A stretch of DNA of 64,000 bases. Origin: Pachyseris speciosa (lineage: Eukaryota; Cnidaria; Anthozoa; Scleractinia; Pachyseridae). The notes below the pieces were generated by a model. It was not told where the DNA came from. It did not search any database and was given only the letters and a program-made list of their open reading frames with translations. The DNA lies in NCBI GenBank assembly GCA_016490735.1, contig JAEMWC010000344.1, forward strand, positions 1 through 64,000, written 5' to 3'. The position numbers were made by a program, and so were the translations under genes. Position 1 is the stretch's first letter. Every line of letters begins with the position of its first letter. Positions 54,015-64,000 of the stretch are shown piece by piece.

Positions 54015-55440
54015 TTCCCATTTACCAAGAGATTCGGGAAATTCTGGTTGGCAGATGTAAAGGGAACATACGTTTTTAGTTTGTTCCACTTGAAAATTTC
54101 CGCAATAAACGGAACTTCTGGAAAGGTAGTCCTGTTTTCCCGTTGGAAACTACATGTTCCATTTACGCACAAGGTTTCACCAGTTCCAGGCTTTTCAAGG
54201 CCATATTTTCATTGAATAAAAATGGCGGCGGATCCTACTTCTTCAATGAAATCGAATAGTTTTTACGAATGCTCAGTTCGCCACGGCCTTGCGCCACATC
54301 TGCAGACATAAATTGCGACTATGCAACGTATGTTAATATTAAATAGTATTCTTGAAGAAAACATTAAATTTTGCCCAGGCGATCTTTGAGTGTTCCGAAT
54401 ATAATCCCCTCACCCCCATCCGTCCCCGCGTGAAGTGTTAGTCTGAAATATTCTTTCGTTATTCTCATTTCACAGTTAGCCTAGGTTTATTGAAATCTCG
54501 TGACATTGTTAAAATGTATACTTGTTTATTTCTTTTTGATCCCCTTTGCGATGACAAGCCTTGTAATTTCTCGATATCCCTCGTTTCTGAGCAACATAAT
54601 TATTCCACACGGACTGCAACTTCTCAACAGTTATTCCTTCCTCGCTCTAGGACAAATATAAGAAAATTTTGCCCTACTGTTATTGGTAAATATTTTCGGA
54701 ATGATCTTCCTTTTTCCATTCGCAATATTCCATCATAAACCAAGTACTAATCTCCTTGCTTTGTGCCATGAAGTATCTTTGTGTGTCTGTGTCTGTGTCT
54801 GTGTCTGTGTCTCTGTGTGTGTTTATATGTTTTTTTGTAATAAACTATAGATATTAATAATTGAATATTATTTAGGGCACTAATTAGTTCTCACTATATC
54901 GCGCCCCTCTCCATTCTATATTTTTTTTAACTTGTATTTATTACTAAAGTAATCCTTAACATCATCTGAATGGAGAAAACAATAAAATGAAATGAAAATG
55001 AAATTTCACAGTAGGCATTTCAACTGCGGCCCTGCTATACAACCAATAAGAGTATCGCTGAGGAATCTTTCAGTGGCTTGTATTTCCCAGCACTGAGGTT
55101 TTAGGGTCCCGCAAGTCATCCTGAAGCGGCTCGTAAATATTCATCGTTGGAATGTCGTGGCAATATATTTTTAATTAAAACCTTCGTTTCGGTGAAGATC
55201 GCGCCTCATGTAAGTTCCAACCGCTGCAAGGATAGGAGTGTAGTCATTGTCTTCTGAATTAGTATAAGACCTTCTTCTACCATAGACAACTCTACCATTT
55301 CATTTAAAATTACACATCTTTGCCACCATTTTGAAGTTTAGTGGGAAAGTAGGGAGCCTGGGAATTAATGGCGCTTTTGTCAAATGGAACGCGTTCTTCC
55401 CATCGAAATTTCCGGAACTTTTAGTAAATGGAAAACGCCC
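54015..55440. mobile_element. TIR element with embedded LINE 3' tail (copy 2)
   Basis: Counterpart of 8206-9641. The LINE tail (54430-55010) keeps the NYSTRTATSQQLFLPRSRTN and GKYFRNDLPFSIRN peptides in a better frame than copy 1. The gtctgt repeat is slightly longer. Confidence 0.55.
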
Positions 55441-56813
55441 TTGGTTTCTGCGATGTGTCAAACTTCCAAGAACGCGTTGTTATGGTGTCGCTAAGGGTGC
55501 TGAATAGATTTCCCAAATCTGACCCCCCACCTCCCCCCTCCACCCAAACCTTTTTCCTGCCAAAATATCCATCTTGACAACCTTAAGAAAAATAGTAAAA
55601 GTAAGGAACCCATAGAAAAAAGAAAACACTTGTTGATGACCTGCAATAAACGAAAAGGGTGCGAGAACATTTCAATGCGTTATAGCGTTCATGGGGAAAG
55701 TTGACTGAATTCAATGAAGCTACTCATAATCGTTTCAACGAAGTCAAAAAATTAATAAGACAAACGTAAAATAATCAAAATTAACCTTGAGATAGGACTC
55801 AGGTTATTTCATTTAATAATCAGAAGAAAATCCAACGTTTATAATCACACCATCATATTTTTTACTATCCCAAAATTACAAAATAATTTTAGGTAAAATA
55901 ATTTTAATTTAAAGATTTTACTCAATTTAAAAATTGAGTTCTCCGGAGTTGAAATTCACTTCGATTGAATTAACTAGGGAACTATCATAGCATTTGGTAA
56001 ACTTTTTATCGCGAATCCAAGACCGCCGAGCAGGCCCGAACTTTTTAATAGTCATTACAGATAAAAAAAAAAAAAAAAAAGGGGGGGGGGTATGTTTGGT
56101 ATTGCTCACAAGCATATATGATATAAGATATATTTTGGTACTGATCAATCCATGTGTTGTCTCCTGCAAAATAAGCTTTATTTATTTTACGTCGTTGTTT
56201 AAAGCTAAAAGTAGGCTATTATGCAGCGGAGTATACTGAATGTGATCTGAAATTACTGTATACTTATTAATCTATACATTCATCGGAAGAGTCCACCTAG
56301 CAACACAAGCAAATCATACATTTTTATTTTCGTCGTAAACAATATAGATTGTTTTTCCTAACATTGTTATGCCAGAAAGCGTACGGCCACGAGAACCTTT
56401 CTGCTTGCTTAAATATAAACATGATCCTGTCATCTAACTGGAAATAATTCCAGTTAATCCGGCAATTTACTGCTCCGATTGTTCAATATTTTTCATCACG
56501 AACACGTTCGAACTGCGAAGCCGACATTTGTCTAAAGGAGACGTCGAACGGCTGCTTTTGAATGAGTATAACCGAGGCCTTTTGGTACATGAATAGCACG
56601 TTCAGAAAATAATGCCTACCTTAATCACGCTTGAAAACGGCTCTAAAATCATGATTCTAGTAACTAAAACAATGAAATTAAATTAACGGCTTCAGGGGAT
56701 ACAGCTCAGGAGATTAAAAAAAACATACGTTCTCTGTTTTTGCAATCCTTTGGAATTAAAAGTCTTTCCAACTTCAAAATACTTCCTGGCGAGCCAGAGA
56801 CGATGGGCGAAGA

Positions 56814-57700
56814 TTGTTATTTAAGGAGGCCAACACCGGTTTCCAGCACTTTGCTTTGCTGGATCAATCTTACGACCGATTTATTATAATATATACTGAT
56901 AATTTTATAATGGTATCAAACAAATGCCCAGTCATTAATTCACAAGATAACATGGTAGAGACACCTCCAATTTTAGCTTTGAGGAATGATAAATCAAAAA
57001 CGAGCTCGGTCACCCCTATCTTTTATTATCGGACACTAATCAGGATGTTGAAAATTTAAAAAGAAAATATGGGAAGAGATTCAGAGCCACCTTAAATTTT
57101 CGAAAAGTAAGGACCTAACAAAAGAATAAACAAACGCGCTTTTGTTGGTGGATTAATTTTTTCCAGCACCTCACGGTTGGGATGAATGACCATCGTTCTT
57201 TGTAAAATGTTATGGAGATAGAACCTCCTGTTGAAAACATCATAAATTGATTACACAGGGAAAGGCAAAAAACATAGGGAAACGTTCTAACCCATGGGAG
57301 TCTACCGTGCGCGTTTAAGGTAGTTTTACTTACCCCAAAATAGTGTATTAAATCCATTAAGCTGATGGACTTTTCCTACAACTTCAAACCAACTGAAAAG
57401 ATCACTGCTGACAATGCTGATGTGAATTACCTGCTACCTGCTATGGATTCTATAGTTGGTCAAGCTCTGAATGACTTGACTTCTTGGCTGCTGAAGAGAC
57501 TACCGTCAATCAAAAAAAGCTCGTTATATAAACGATGGATTTAGTGGATGATTAGGGGCCAGAGTGGCTCTGGTCTCAGAAAATTCCCATCAGCCATTTC
57601 TCATAACCATGGGAAGACTGCCAAGATTGCATTGGGTGTGTACATACAAGGCGCCCCACGAATCGGCACAAAACATCTAAGAGGACCGAAAGGTCGTGTG
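56814..57700 (+). pseudogene. Decayed coding-like stretch, copy 2
   Basis: Same unknown sequence as 10931-11930. A ~30-bp deletion removes the LKLLQKCFF part near 57530, and a one-base difference opens the GQSGSGLRKFPSAISH frame. No domain recognised. Confidence 0.35.
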
Positions 57701-59822
57701 CGCAGGAAAAAAATGTTTATTTTAAGACAAAATTTTTGTTCACCTAATTCCCGTATCTTGTTCGTTTCTTCTCTTTCTTTTTTTTTTTTTTTTTCTTTTT
57801 TTCTTTCTTCTTTCTTTCTCTTTTTTTTTTCTTGTTTTTCTTCGTTTTTTCTTTCTCTCATATTTATTTATTTATTTATTTATTCATTTATTTTATTATT
57901 TATTTATTTTCAAGGCCCAGTCGTCCAAAGCGCTAATTTAAAGCTAACCCAGGGTTAGTGTATCATTGATTCCAATTCAATTAGCAAAAGTTAGAATTTT
58001 CAGGAAATATTTATTTTTTGCCTTCAGTCCTTCCGTTTATCTTTTAGTCACCTTTCAAAACCGTTTTCAGCGAGCGAGATAAATACCTCTCTGAAATGTT
58101 AATCCTGGATTAGCATTAAGCGGCTTCCAACCAACCGAACGCTGGTTTTTCATAGTATGCACAGTGTTAGACTGTTAACTGCATGTGCAGTCATTGCGGA
58201 AACCAACCAAAACAAACGGAATTAATTGATCCGGGATTCACCGGGGACCTTAGACTAAGAGTCTGTTCAAACATCCTTTACGGCCTTAAAAAAATATGAT
58301 GTAAATTGTGATGAATAGCTTGAGTTTTCACTAGCAACATTTTGTCTCAATCTTTCTTAACACCATGAATATAACTATTATAATTTTCGAGGGTATAAAT
58401 GTGTCGTTTGAGGCGTAATATAAGGCTACGCTAGCTAGCATTTTTACCTCAAAAGCTTGGTCTCGACTCCTGTACAGAGAGCCCCTAAAGGAGAGGAAAG
58501 CCTTAACTATCACATATTTTGGGTGTTAACATCTCGGAATGAAAGGAAACCACAAATTAATGGTTTAGGTTTGTTTACGCGAATATCTACAAAAACTAAA
58601 ACTAAAGAAAAACAAGCCAAACGGGCAAAATAATCCCAATCCACACAATCTACGAAAGAGATCAGCAAATTATATCACGTTCGTTCACAATTACCGATAA
58701 CCTTATATTGCTTTATTTAAGGGTCACGATTTGCCTGGCGCCACGTCTGTGTAATAATGTTATTTAAAGTGGTTATTTCATGCGTATTTTATGTCTAGGG
58801 GTCAAAGTTTTGTTTAAATCAAAACTAAGAGCATTTGTCTCAACACGAAACAGACTTATAACTCCAAGCGGCTAACTCATGAAGTTAATCCTTAAAAGGA
58901 GAAAAAGATAACTTGTTTATTCTGGTTTTAGCTAGAGGCGAAGGCCAACAGCTCGACTTTTTCCGGGTTGCATTCCTCACTTCCACCATGACATTTATGG
59001 CCAACCACACTTATTCATAGTTTCACTACACCAGTAGAGTTGTTTTAAAAGTCGCCACAGTACAAACGTCTCCATTGATTTGCCAAATTTATGCTGAGAA
59101 TATGTTACATAACCCCTTTAATCTCTTTCGTAAGGTGAGCTTGGTCGGTGGTGAAAAGCTAGCGTTTCTTTAGCAAAAAAGGTCACCTCCATGGGCTCAC
59201 CTCCTTTAGGGAAAGCCTTTGAGGAAGGAAACCTTAAACCGGCTAGATCACGTATTTCAGCTTTTACCGTAAACCGCTAAAAGACATCTTGGAATGAAAG
59301 GAAACCACAATATAATGGTTAGATTTTGTTTAGAATTCCTCTGTTATATACCAAAAATAGAAATAAGCCCCTTTGGATACGGAAAAGCAAGAATGAAAAT
59401 GGATTCCGACTTGAAAAATTGACCAAATGATCCATGACTTGTTTTCTTTATTGGAAAAATCTCTCAAAACCAATTATGTTTTCTCTGGGAGCAGTATGAA
59501 TGCCTAGGGAATTATTTCATGGCTCTTAGTTTTAATCTCATGCAGCTCATTTTCCTACCATAAAAAAACCGCCTTGAAGCGACAGCACCTTTAAAGCTGC
59601 GGTAGTTTGGGACTGAGCAATCTGAATTAGATTTAGATTTTTACCACCTTTGCTAGTAAGCTCGCAATATGATTGGCTAATTTGCCGTTGTCGATAAGAG
59701 TCTAGAAAACGCTGCTCGCGTCCGACGTCAACGATTTTCCTCGCGCTCTGAAATAAACATTTCTTTGACGTTGATATTGTGGAAAAAATAAATGGAATGT
59801 GGTTTCGCTTTGTCTGTACTCT

Positions 59823-59914
59823 TATTCGTCATCACAGTGGTCAAAATTTGCTGTGGACTAACTCGGCTGCGCCTCGTTAGTCCACAACATTTTGACCACT
59901 GTGATGACGAATAT
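59823..59914. mobile_element. Foldback hairpin (copy 2)
   Basis: Same ~40-bp-arm palindrome as 14114-14206, with attcgtcatcacagtggtc and its complement. Confidence 0.7.
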
Positions 59915-60349
59915 CGCTTTCTTTAACCGCTTTCTTTGCAGTGACGCAACTACAAAGAACACTTGAGGAACTTCCTCAAATGGAATGTGAATTAGACTTC
60001 AAATTAATGCTTGCCGCCTTTCTTTCTCCCGCGACGAAGAAAATCCCATACGGCAAAACTACCTCCAAACCGCAAGGTACGCAAGAAGTGAGATTGTTTT
60101 GTCCCTTTTATTAAACAAAATTATGTCAAATTATAACCGTTAACCCAATCAGAGTCAAGAGTCACGATCCGCCAGAAGGGACGCAGGTGAGAATGTTCAG
60201 GAGTTTGATGTTTTATTTCGTTTAATTGACCAACATTATCTCACGTTCGTTCATGATTACTTTGAACCAGATACCGTTTTAAACAAGAGTCACGTTCCTC
60301 CAGAGGGGATGCATGTTCAACGAGAACAGATGCACTGCTAATTGGGGAG

Positions 60350-60562
60350 ACTAAATCAAATCAAAACTAAATAAAGAACAATCAAATCAAATCAAATGTT
60401 GGTTTTGTGGAGAGGGGAAAACCGGAGTACACGGAGAAAAACCTCTCGGAGCAGAATGAACTAACAAACTCAGCCCACTTATGACGCCGAGTCCTGGAAT
60501 CGAACCTGGGATACTTTGGTGGAAGACGAGCGTTCTCATCACTACGCCAACCCTGCTCCCCA
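60350..60562 (-). mobile_element. tRNA-derived SINE (copy 2)
   Basis: Same insertion as 14627-14837. The head here reads GGTTGGCGTAGTGATGAGA, closer to a standard A box, and the B box GGTTCGATTCC is intact. The tail is repeated TTTGA. Confidence 0.85.
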
Positions 60563-61929
60563 AATGTTAAGTAATAGGTTTATTTTGTTCGTTTTATTGA
60601 ACAAAACTATCTCACGTTCGTTCGCGATAACCGTTAACCCGATACCGCTTTACGAAAGAGTCACAATCACCCAGATGGGACGCATGTCCAAGAATGTTAA
60701 GGTGGTGGGTTTGTTTTCTTCGTTTTATTGAACGAAATTATCTCATGTCTTTTCATAATTATACTGTTCACCCAATACCATCACATTCAGGTCACACGCG
60801 ACGCATGTGCAAGAAAGCTTAAGAGGCTGTGCCGTGGGAATTTTCACTTCTTAGGGTCAAGCACGTTTTTGTTAAAGGAAACTAAGAACAGTTTTTACAA
60901 CACGCAACAGTTTGGTTAATCAAGGTATAATTGGTTTATGCATATGCTGGCTTTTCGAGGAAACTCCCGTAACAGGCGTGATAGAGTTAATGCTGACAGC
61001 CTTCTTGATTCTCGATTCTGAAGAGATGCCAGAGTAAGCTGTGACTGCTAAGCCATAACTAGGGCCATAGGATACTTCTTTCAAATTAGGCGCTTGTCAA
61101 GGGTATCAATGATATCCGTGATCCAAGACGCCTTACGTGGCCGAATCTTACTGCACACTACTGAGAAAAAAAATGCATTAATCCAAGCAAAACTATTTAC
61201 TTGAGCAATACCTGCAACTTTGAGGTTGCAATTTATATGAAAACATCAATAGTTATTTACCTGAAATTTTAACAACTTTGGACAATTGAACTTCACAACG
61301 ACGCTATTAAGGTACCCGGACAAATTTTAGATACGGAACAACCGCTGACTTTCAGGTTGATAGCCATCAACTGAGACGTGACTGAGATTTTGATGTATCC
61401 GCTGACTGCTTTAGTCAGCGCAAAACACAAAAAATACGAATATCTATCACATGGTTTCCGTCGCTATTAGGTTATCGATTATTTTAAATAACTTGAATTA
61501 AACATAGGCGGAGTATTTACCGCAAGAGTTACCACAAGCTTATCTGCATGCCTTGCTGATAAATTTAGGATCACGTCTGTGTATAACTTTCTAGCTCTGT
61601 AGTTAGCCATAGTTGAATTCGGCACAGAAACTTTACAGTCTCAAACGTATCTAACTAAAGTGAACCTTATGAAGTTGGTTACAATAAGCTTGATCAACTT
61701 ATTATATCTCACGCTCGGGGCACGTATTCGCCCGGGGCGCGTATTGTTTAGAGTCTTTGTCTATTGTTCTACAAAGGAAACAAACAATCAACCAATCAGA
61801 GCTCAGAGCGAGCGTACTTAATCGCTAGTTTTGTGTAGTTTAGGGAGAGTTGTCTGTCGGCTACGGCAAAGTGTAAAGAGTTGTCTGTCGGCTACGGCAG
61901 AATGTGGAGAGTTGTCTGCCGGAAACGGC

Positions 61930-62059
61930 GGATGATCCGCTTCTCGACTGTTCTGTATTCTAAGTGCCAACTCACTTCTCGTCATTATTAATATCTCTAA
62001 GCTCTAAGCTGTATAATCCTAGCATGAGGGTCAACTTAACCGATCTTATGTAAAACGAA
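61930..62059. other. Rearranged fragment of segment A/B
   Basis: gatgatccgcttctcgactgttctg...cattattaatatc matches about 26379-26440, and aatcctagcatgagggtcaacttaaccgatct matches about 26313-26345, but the two pieces are in swapped order. It bridges the end of the 8 kb copy and PLE-3. Confidence 0.65.
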
Positions 62060-63572
62060 TGAATAAAGGGGATTAGTTTCTAAAGAAATTGTGGTGCTGC
62101 GTCGGTGGTGGAGTGAAACACGAAAATTTGGTTTATCAACGGAGTTGATAATGTAAAGTGACCACCGTACAGCGATTTGATTAGCTGACGTTTCGAGCGT
62201 TAGCTCTTCATCGGAGCGAATCGAGGAATTGTGGGTTGTGCATGGTTTATATACATAAAATGAAGCTACGCTATTGGTAGTAACATGATAACGTGAAAAA
62301 CAGGAATAAATTAATTGAATGAAAAGCGCTCGTTGATACCGTGGGGATTAAGAGTGCCGATTTGAAAGATCAATTATTGCTCGAGATTTTTAGGGCTTTC
62401 CGTGGTACCTTGATGTAGGGAAAGGCCGGAGATCGACATGTGTTGTTTGGAATGGCTAGGGCGATTAAAATGCCGAGCGACTGGTTTAGATGCATCTTTG
62501 TCATCTTTCTCAACATCACGAAGATGTTCTCGGAATCGGTCACCCAGTCGTCTTCCTGTTTCGCCGATGAATAGCTTTTTGCATAATGTGCAGGTTATGC
62601 AATAGATAACCTTTGCAGAGGTACACGTGAAACTATCAGTGATCTTAACAGATCGCTTAGGGCATTTTGTCAGTGTTTTGAATGAAAGGACAAGTTTTGG
62701 ATCGCGAGCGCGCCGTTTAAAAGTGCCAGGTCGTTCAGTTGTTTTGAATGCGCTTCTAACTAGAAACATTCAGTTACCTACATTTTTGTCGCGTTTGAAT
62801 GAAATCAGCGGTGGTTGTGAAAAGATTCTAGCAGTTTCTGGATAATTTTGCAGTATCTTAAAGTTATTAAGACTGATGGCCTTAACTGGGTTATATGTGA
62901 GGGTGAATGGAATTCTGTCATTCTTTTCCTTTTCTGACGTCTGTATTGCTGACTGTTGATCAAATTGCTGGGCGCGGTGATGGCCCGATTGAACCACAGA
63001 ATTAGGATAGCTACGTTTCTCGAAGAACTGGCACATTTCCTCTGATTTGTTGGAAAAATCAGAGTCATCACTACATAGACGTCGAAGTCTAAGAAATTGA
63101 GAATAAGGAATGGCGTTTTTGACACGAGATGAATGTGAAGACTGGAATACAACAAATAACTGTGAGAATAGGTGGGTTTGCAGTGCACACTTTTACATAA
63201 ACCGTACATAAACCGTTGACTTTGATATCAAGAGCCGGATGAAAGGAATTAACGGCGGTTATAAATTGATTGATTTCCTCCTTGCTAGACGAAATTGCGC
63301 CGATGCAGTCGTCAAATTAGCGACCGTAGAGTTCAGGCTTAGGACCGTTGTACTGATTGAAGAATTGGTACTCGACGTAAGCTACAAAAACATTGGCGTA
63401 GCTAGGCCCCATTTTTGCGCCCATCGCTACACCATTAATTTGCTTGTAATAGTTGTCAGCGACAGACAAACAGTTAAGTGTTAAAACTAGTTCCGCTAGG
63501 CAGAGTAGCGTTTCCGAGCTTGGTTCCTTGACGGTACGTTGATCGAAAACTACTTAAGTGCTTGAAGACCTT
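62060..63572 (-). mobile_element. Penelope-like element PLE-3 (RT C-terminal half, GIY-YIG EN, 3' terminus)
   Basis: On the minus strand: RT from about 63570 with GVAMGAKMG (about 63410), then the region of the catalytic motif and SVHCKPTYSHSYLLYS (about 63185). A linker follows, and then an endonuclease at 62769-62374. It contains VIYCITCTLCKKLFIGETGR (a C-x2-C pair, then the GIY-YIG-like region), RLGDRFREHLRDVE and ARHFNRPSHS. Downstream is the terminal repeat with the hammerhead-like motif, ending at 62060 (TTCATTC on the minus strand). It is 5'-truncated at 63572. The frame between RT and EN is broken at least twice. Confidence 0.88.
62174..62222 (-). ncRNA. Hammerhead-ribozyme-like motif in PLE-3
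   Basis: Same architecture as 5390-5438: core CCGATGA (62214-62208), stem II GAGC/GCTC with loop TAAC, GAAACGTC with the predicted cut between 62187 and 62186, then AGC of stem I. Stem II has changed (GGGC to GAGC) in a way that replaces a G-U pair by A-U, which keeps pairing. Core position 4 is again C, so C4 is probably a property of the family rather than damage in one copy. Confidence 0.6.
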
Positions 63573-64000
63573 CGCCTGTACCACAAGCAATGCAACAGCT
63601 CAAACCTTTCCTAAACCTTTCGCCGGCGGTCGCCATCTTTGCCATCTTTGAAAGGATATGTCATAAGGTCACGCCATCCTCAGTTTCCCGCCATTTGAAT
63701 TACACGTTACACAACAGACACTACGTTACATTGTTGTATCCGTCTGGCCCAGACGGATACAACGTCTGGACGAATTTAATTATGGCAGACGGTTTTATAC
63801 GTCGCTATTCAGACGAATTTAATTCCCCCATTAAATTCGTCTGGATTTTTTTCGTCTGAAATCCCGGTGAGGGTAAAAGCGGAATGAGTTTGCGGAATGG
63901 CATGTGGCATGACTTGCGGAATCGCATAATTTTGCGGAATGTAACCTATGCAAAATGGCGCGAAGAAATTAATTCAGCTCAAAGAGTTAATTATTCTACA
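63573..64000. other. No gene recognised; two short foldbacks
   Basis: gttgtatccgtctgg/ccagacggatacaac (about 63733-63763) is a perfect hairpin, and cagacgaatttaatt...aattaaattcgtctg-like arms at about 63809-63844 form another; together they look like a MITE with cgtctg-rich ends. A loose ttgcggaat repeat fills 63887-63942. Confidence 0.5.

Larger units (their letters stand above)
53701..61929. repeat. ~8.2 kb duplicated segment, copy 2 (partner 7892-16237)
   Basis: Collinear with copy 1. It begins with a Penelope RT C-terminal piece (53701-53990), then the TIR element with LINE tail (about 54015-55440), decayed coding stretches (56814-57520), a T-rich tract (57770-57900), MITE (57915-58135), foldback (59823-59914), tandem array (60100-60850) with SINE (60350-60562), and the promoter/LTR-like block, cut in its third repeat. 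Small indels relative to copy 1 occur at 57530, 59638 and 60320, among others. Confidence 0.85.

Overview
This 64 kb window is eukaryotic, AT-rich, gene-poor and dense in repeats. It reads like an anthozoan cnidarian, probably a stony coral. That placement is an inference from the repeats: Penelope-like retroelements with GIY-YIG endonucleases, CR1/L2-type and L1/Tx1-type LINEs, two tRNA-derived SINE families that I recall as common in coral sequence, many short foldback elements, and an interstitial TTAGGG-type array. No prokaryotic operons, rRNA genes, intact cellular tRNA genes or CRISPR arrays were seen.

Layout. 1-5195: a LINE 3' end split by a ~4.9 kb block that itself holds a second LINE tail, a perfect-TIR MITE and an exact 429-bp tandem duplication. 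5340-8186: a head-to-head pair of Penelope-like elements (PLE-1). 7892-16237: an ~8.3 kb segment with a near-identical direct copy at 53701-61929. 17153-25846 and 25847-30676: two adjacent copies of another segment (A and B). An L1/Tx1 LINE holding a SINE inserted only in A, and a LINE 3' fragment only in B. 31206-33190: a second head-to-head Penelope locus (PLE-2) with two further elements nested in it. 33200-36990: simple repeats and a foldback element.

36993-39921 (minus strand) holds the only convincing host gene. Three exons have matching splice phases and give about 174 residues; the 5' end was not found. A telomere-like repeat lies in its second intron. 40089-47260: MITEs, a LINE tail, a 21-bp minisatellite, and one arm of a ~1.26 kb inverted repeat whose partner is 52300-53562. 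47787-51258: a nearly complete but frameshifted CR1/L2-type LINE. 51259-52516: a SINE-like tail joined to the 5' half of an opposite-strand LINE. 53701-61929: second copy of the 8 kb segment. 62060-63572: a third Penelope element (PLE-3) with a clear endonuclease and 3' end.

Most interesting point. PLE-1 and PLE-3 carry a hammerhead-ribozyme-like motif on the minus strand. A small insertion inside PLE-2 (31420-31609, flanked by 13-bp direct repeats) is a foldback of two copies of the Penelope terminal sequence, joined where that motif would be cut. Its long arm is 127 nt, exactly the distance from the predicted cut to the element 3' end in PLE-3. This suggests the ribozyme-released 3' fragment was itself retrotransposed.

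Limits. Coordinates of repeat edges are by eye, generally good to a few bases where target-site duplications are seen and to tens of bases elsewhere. No alignments or searches were run.
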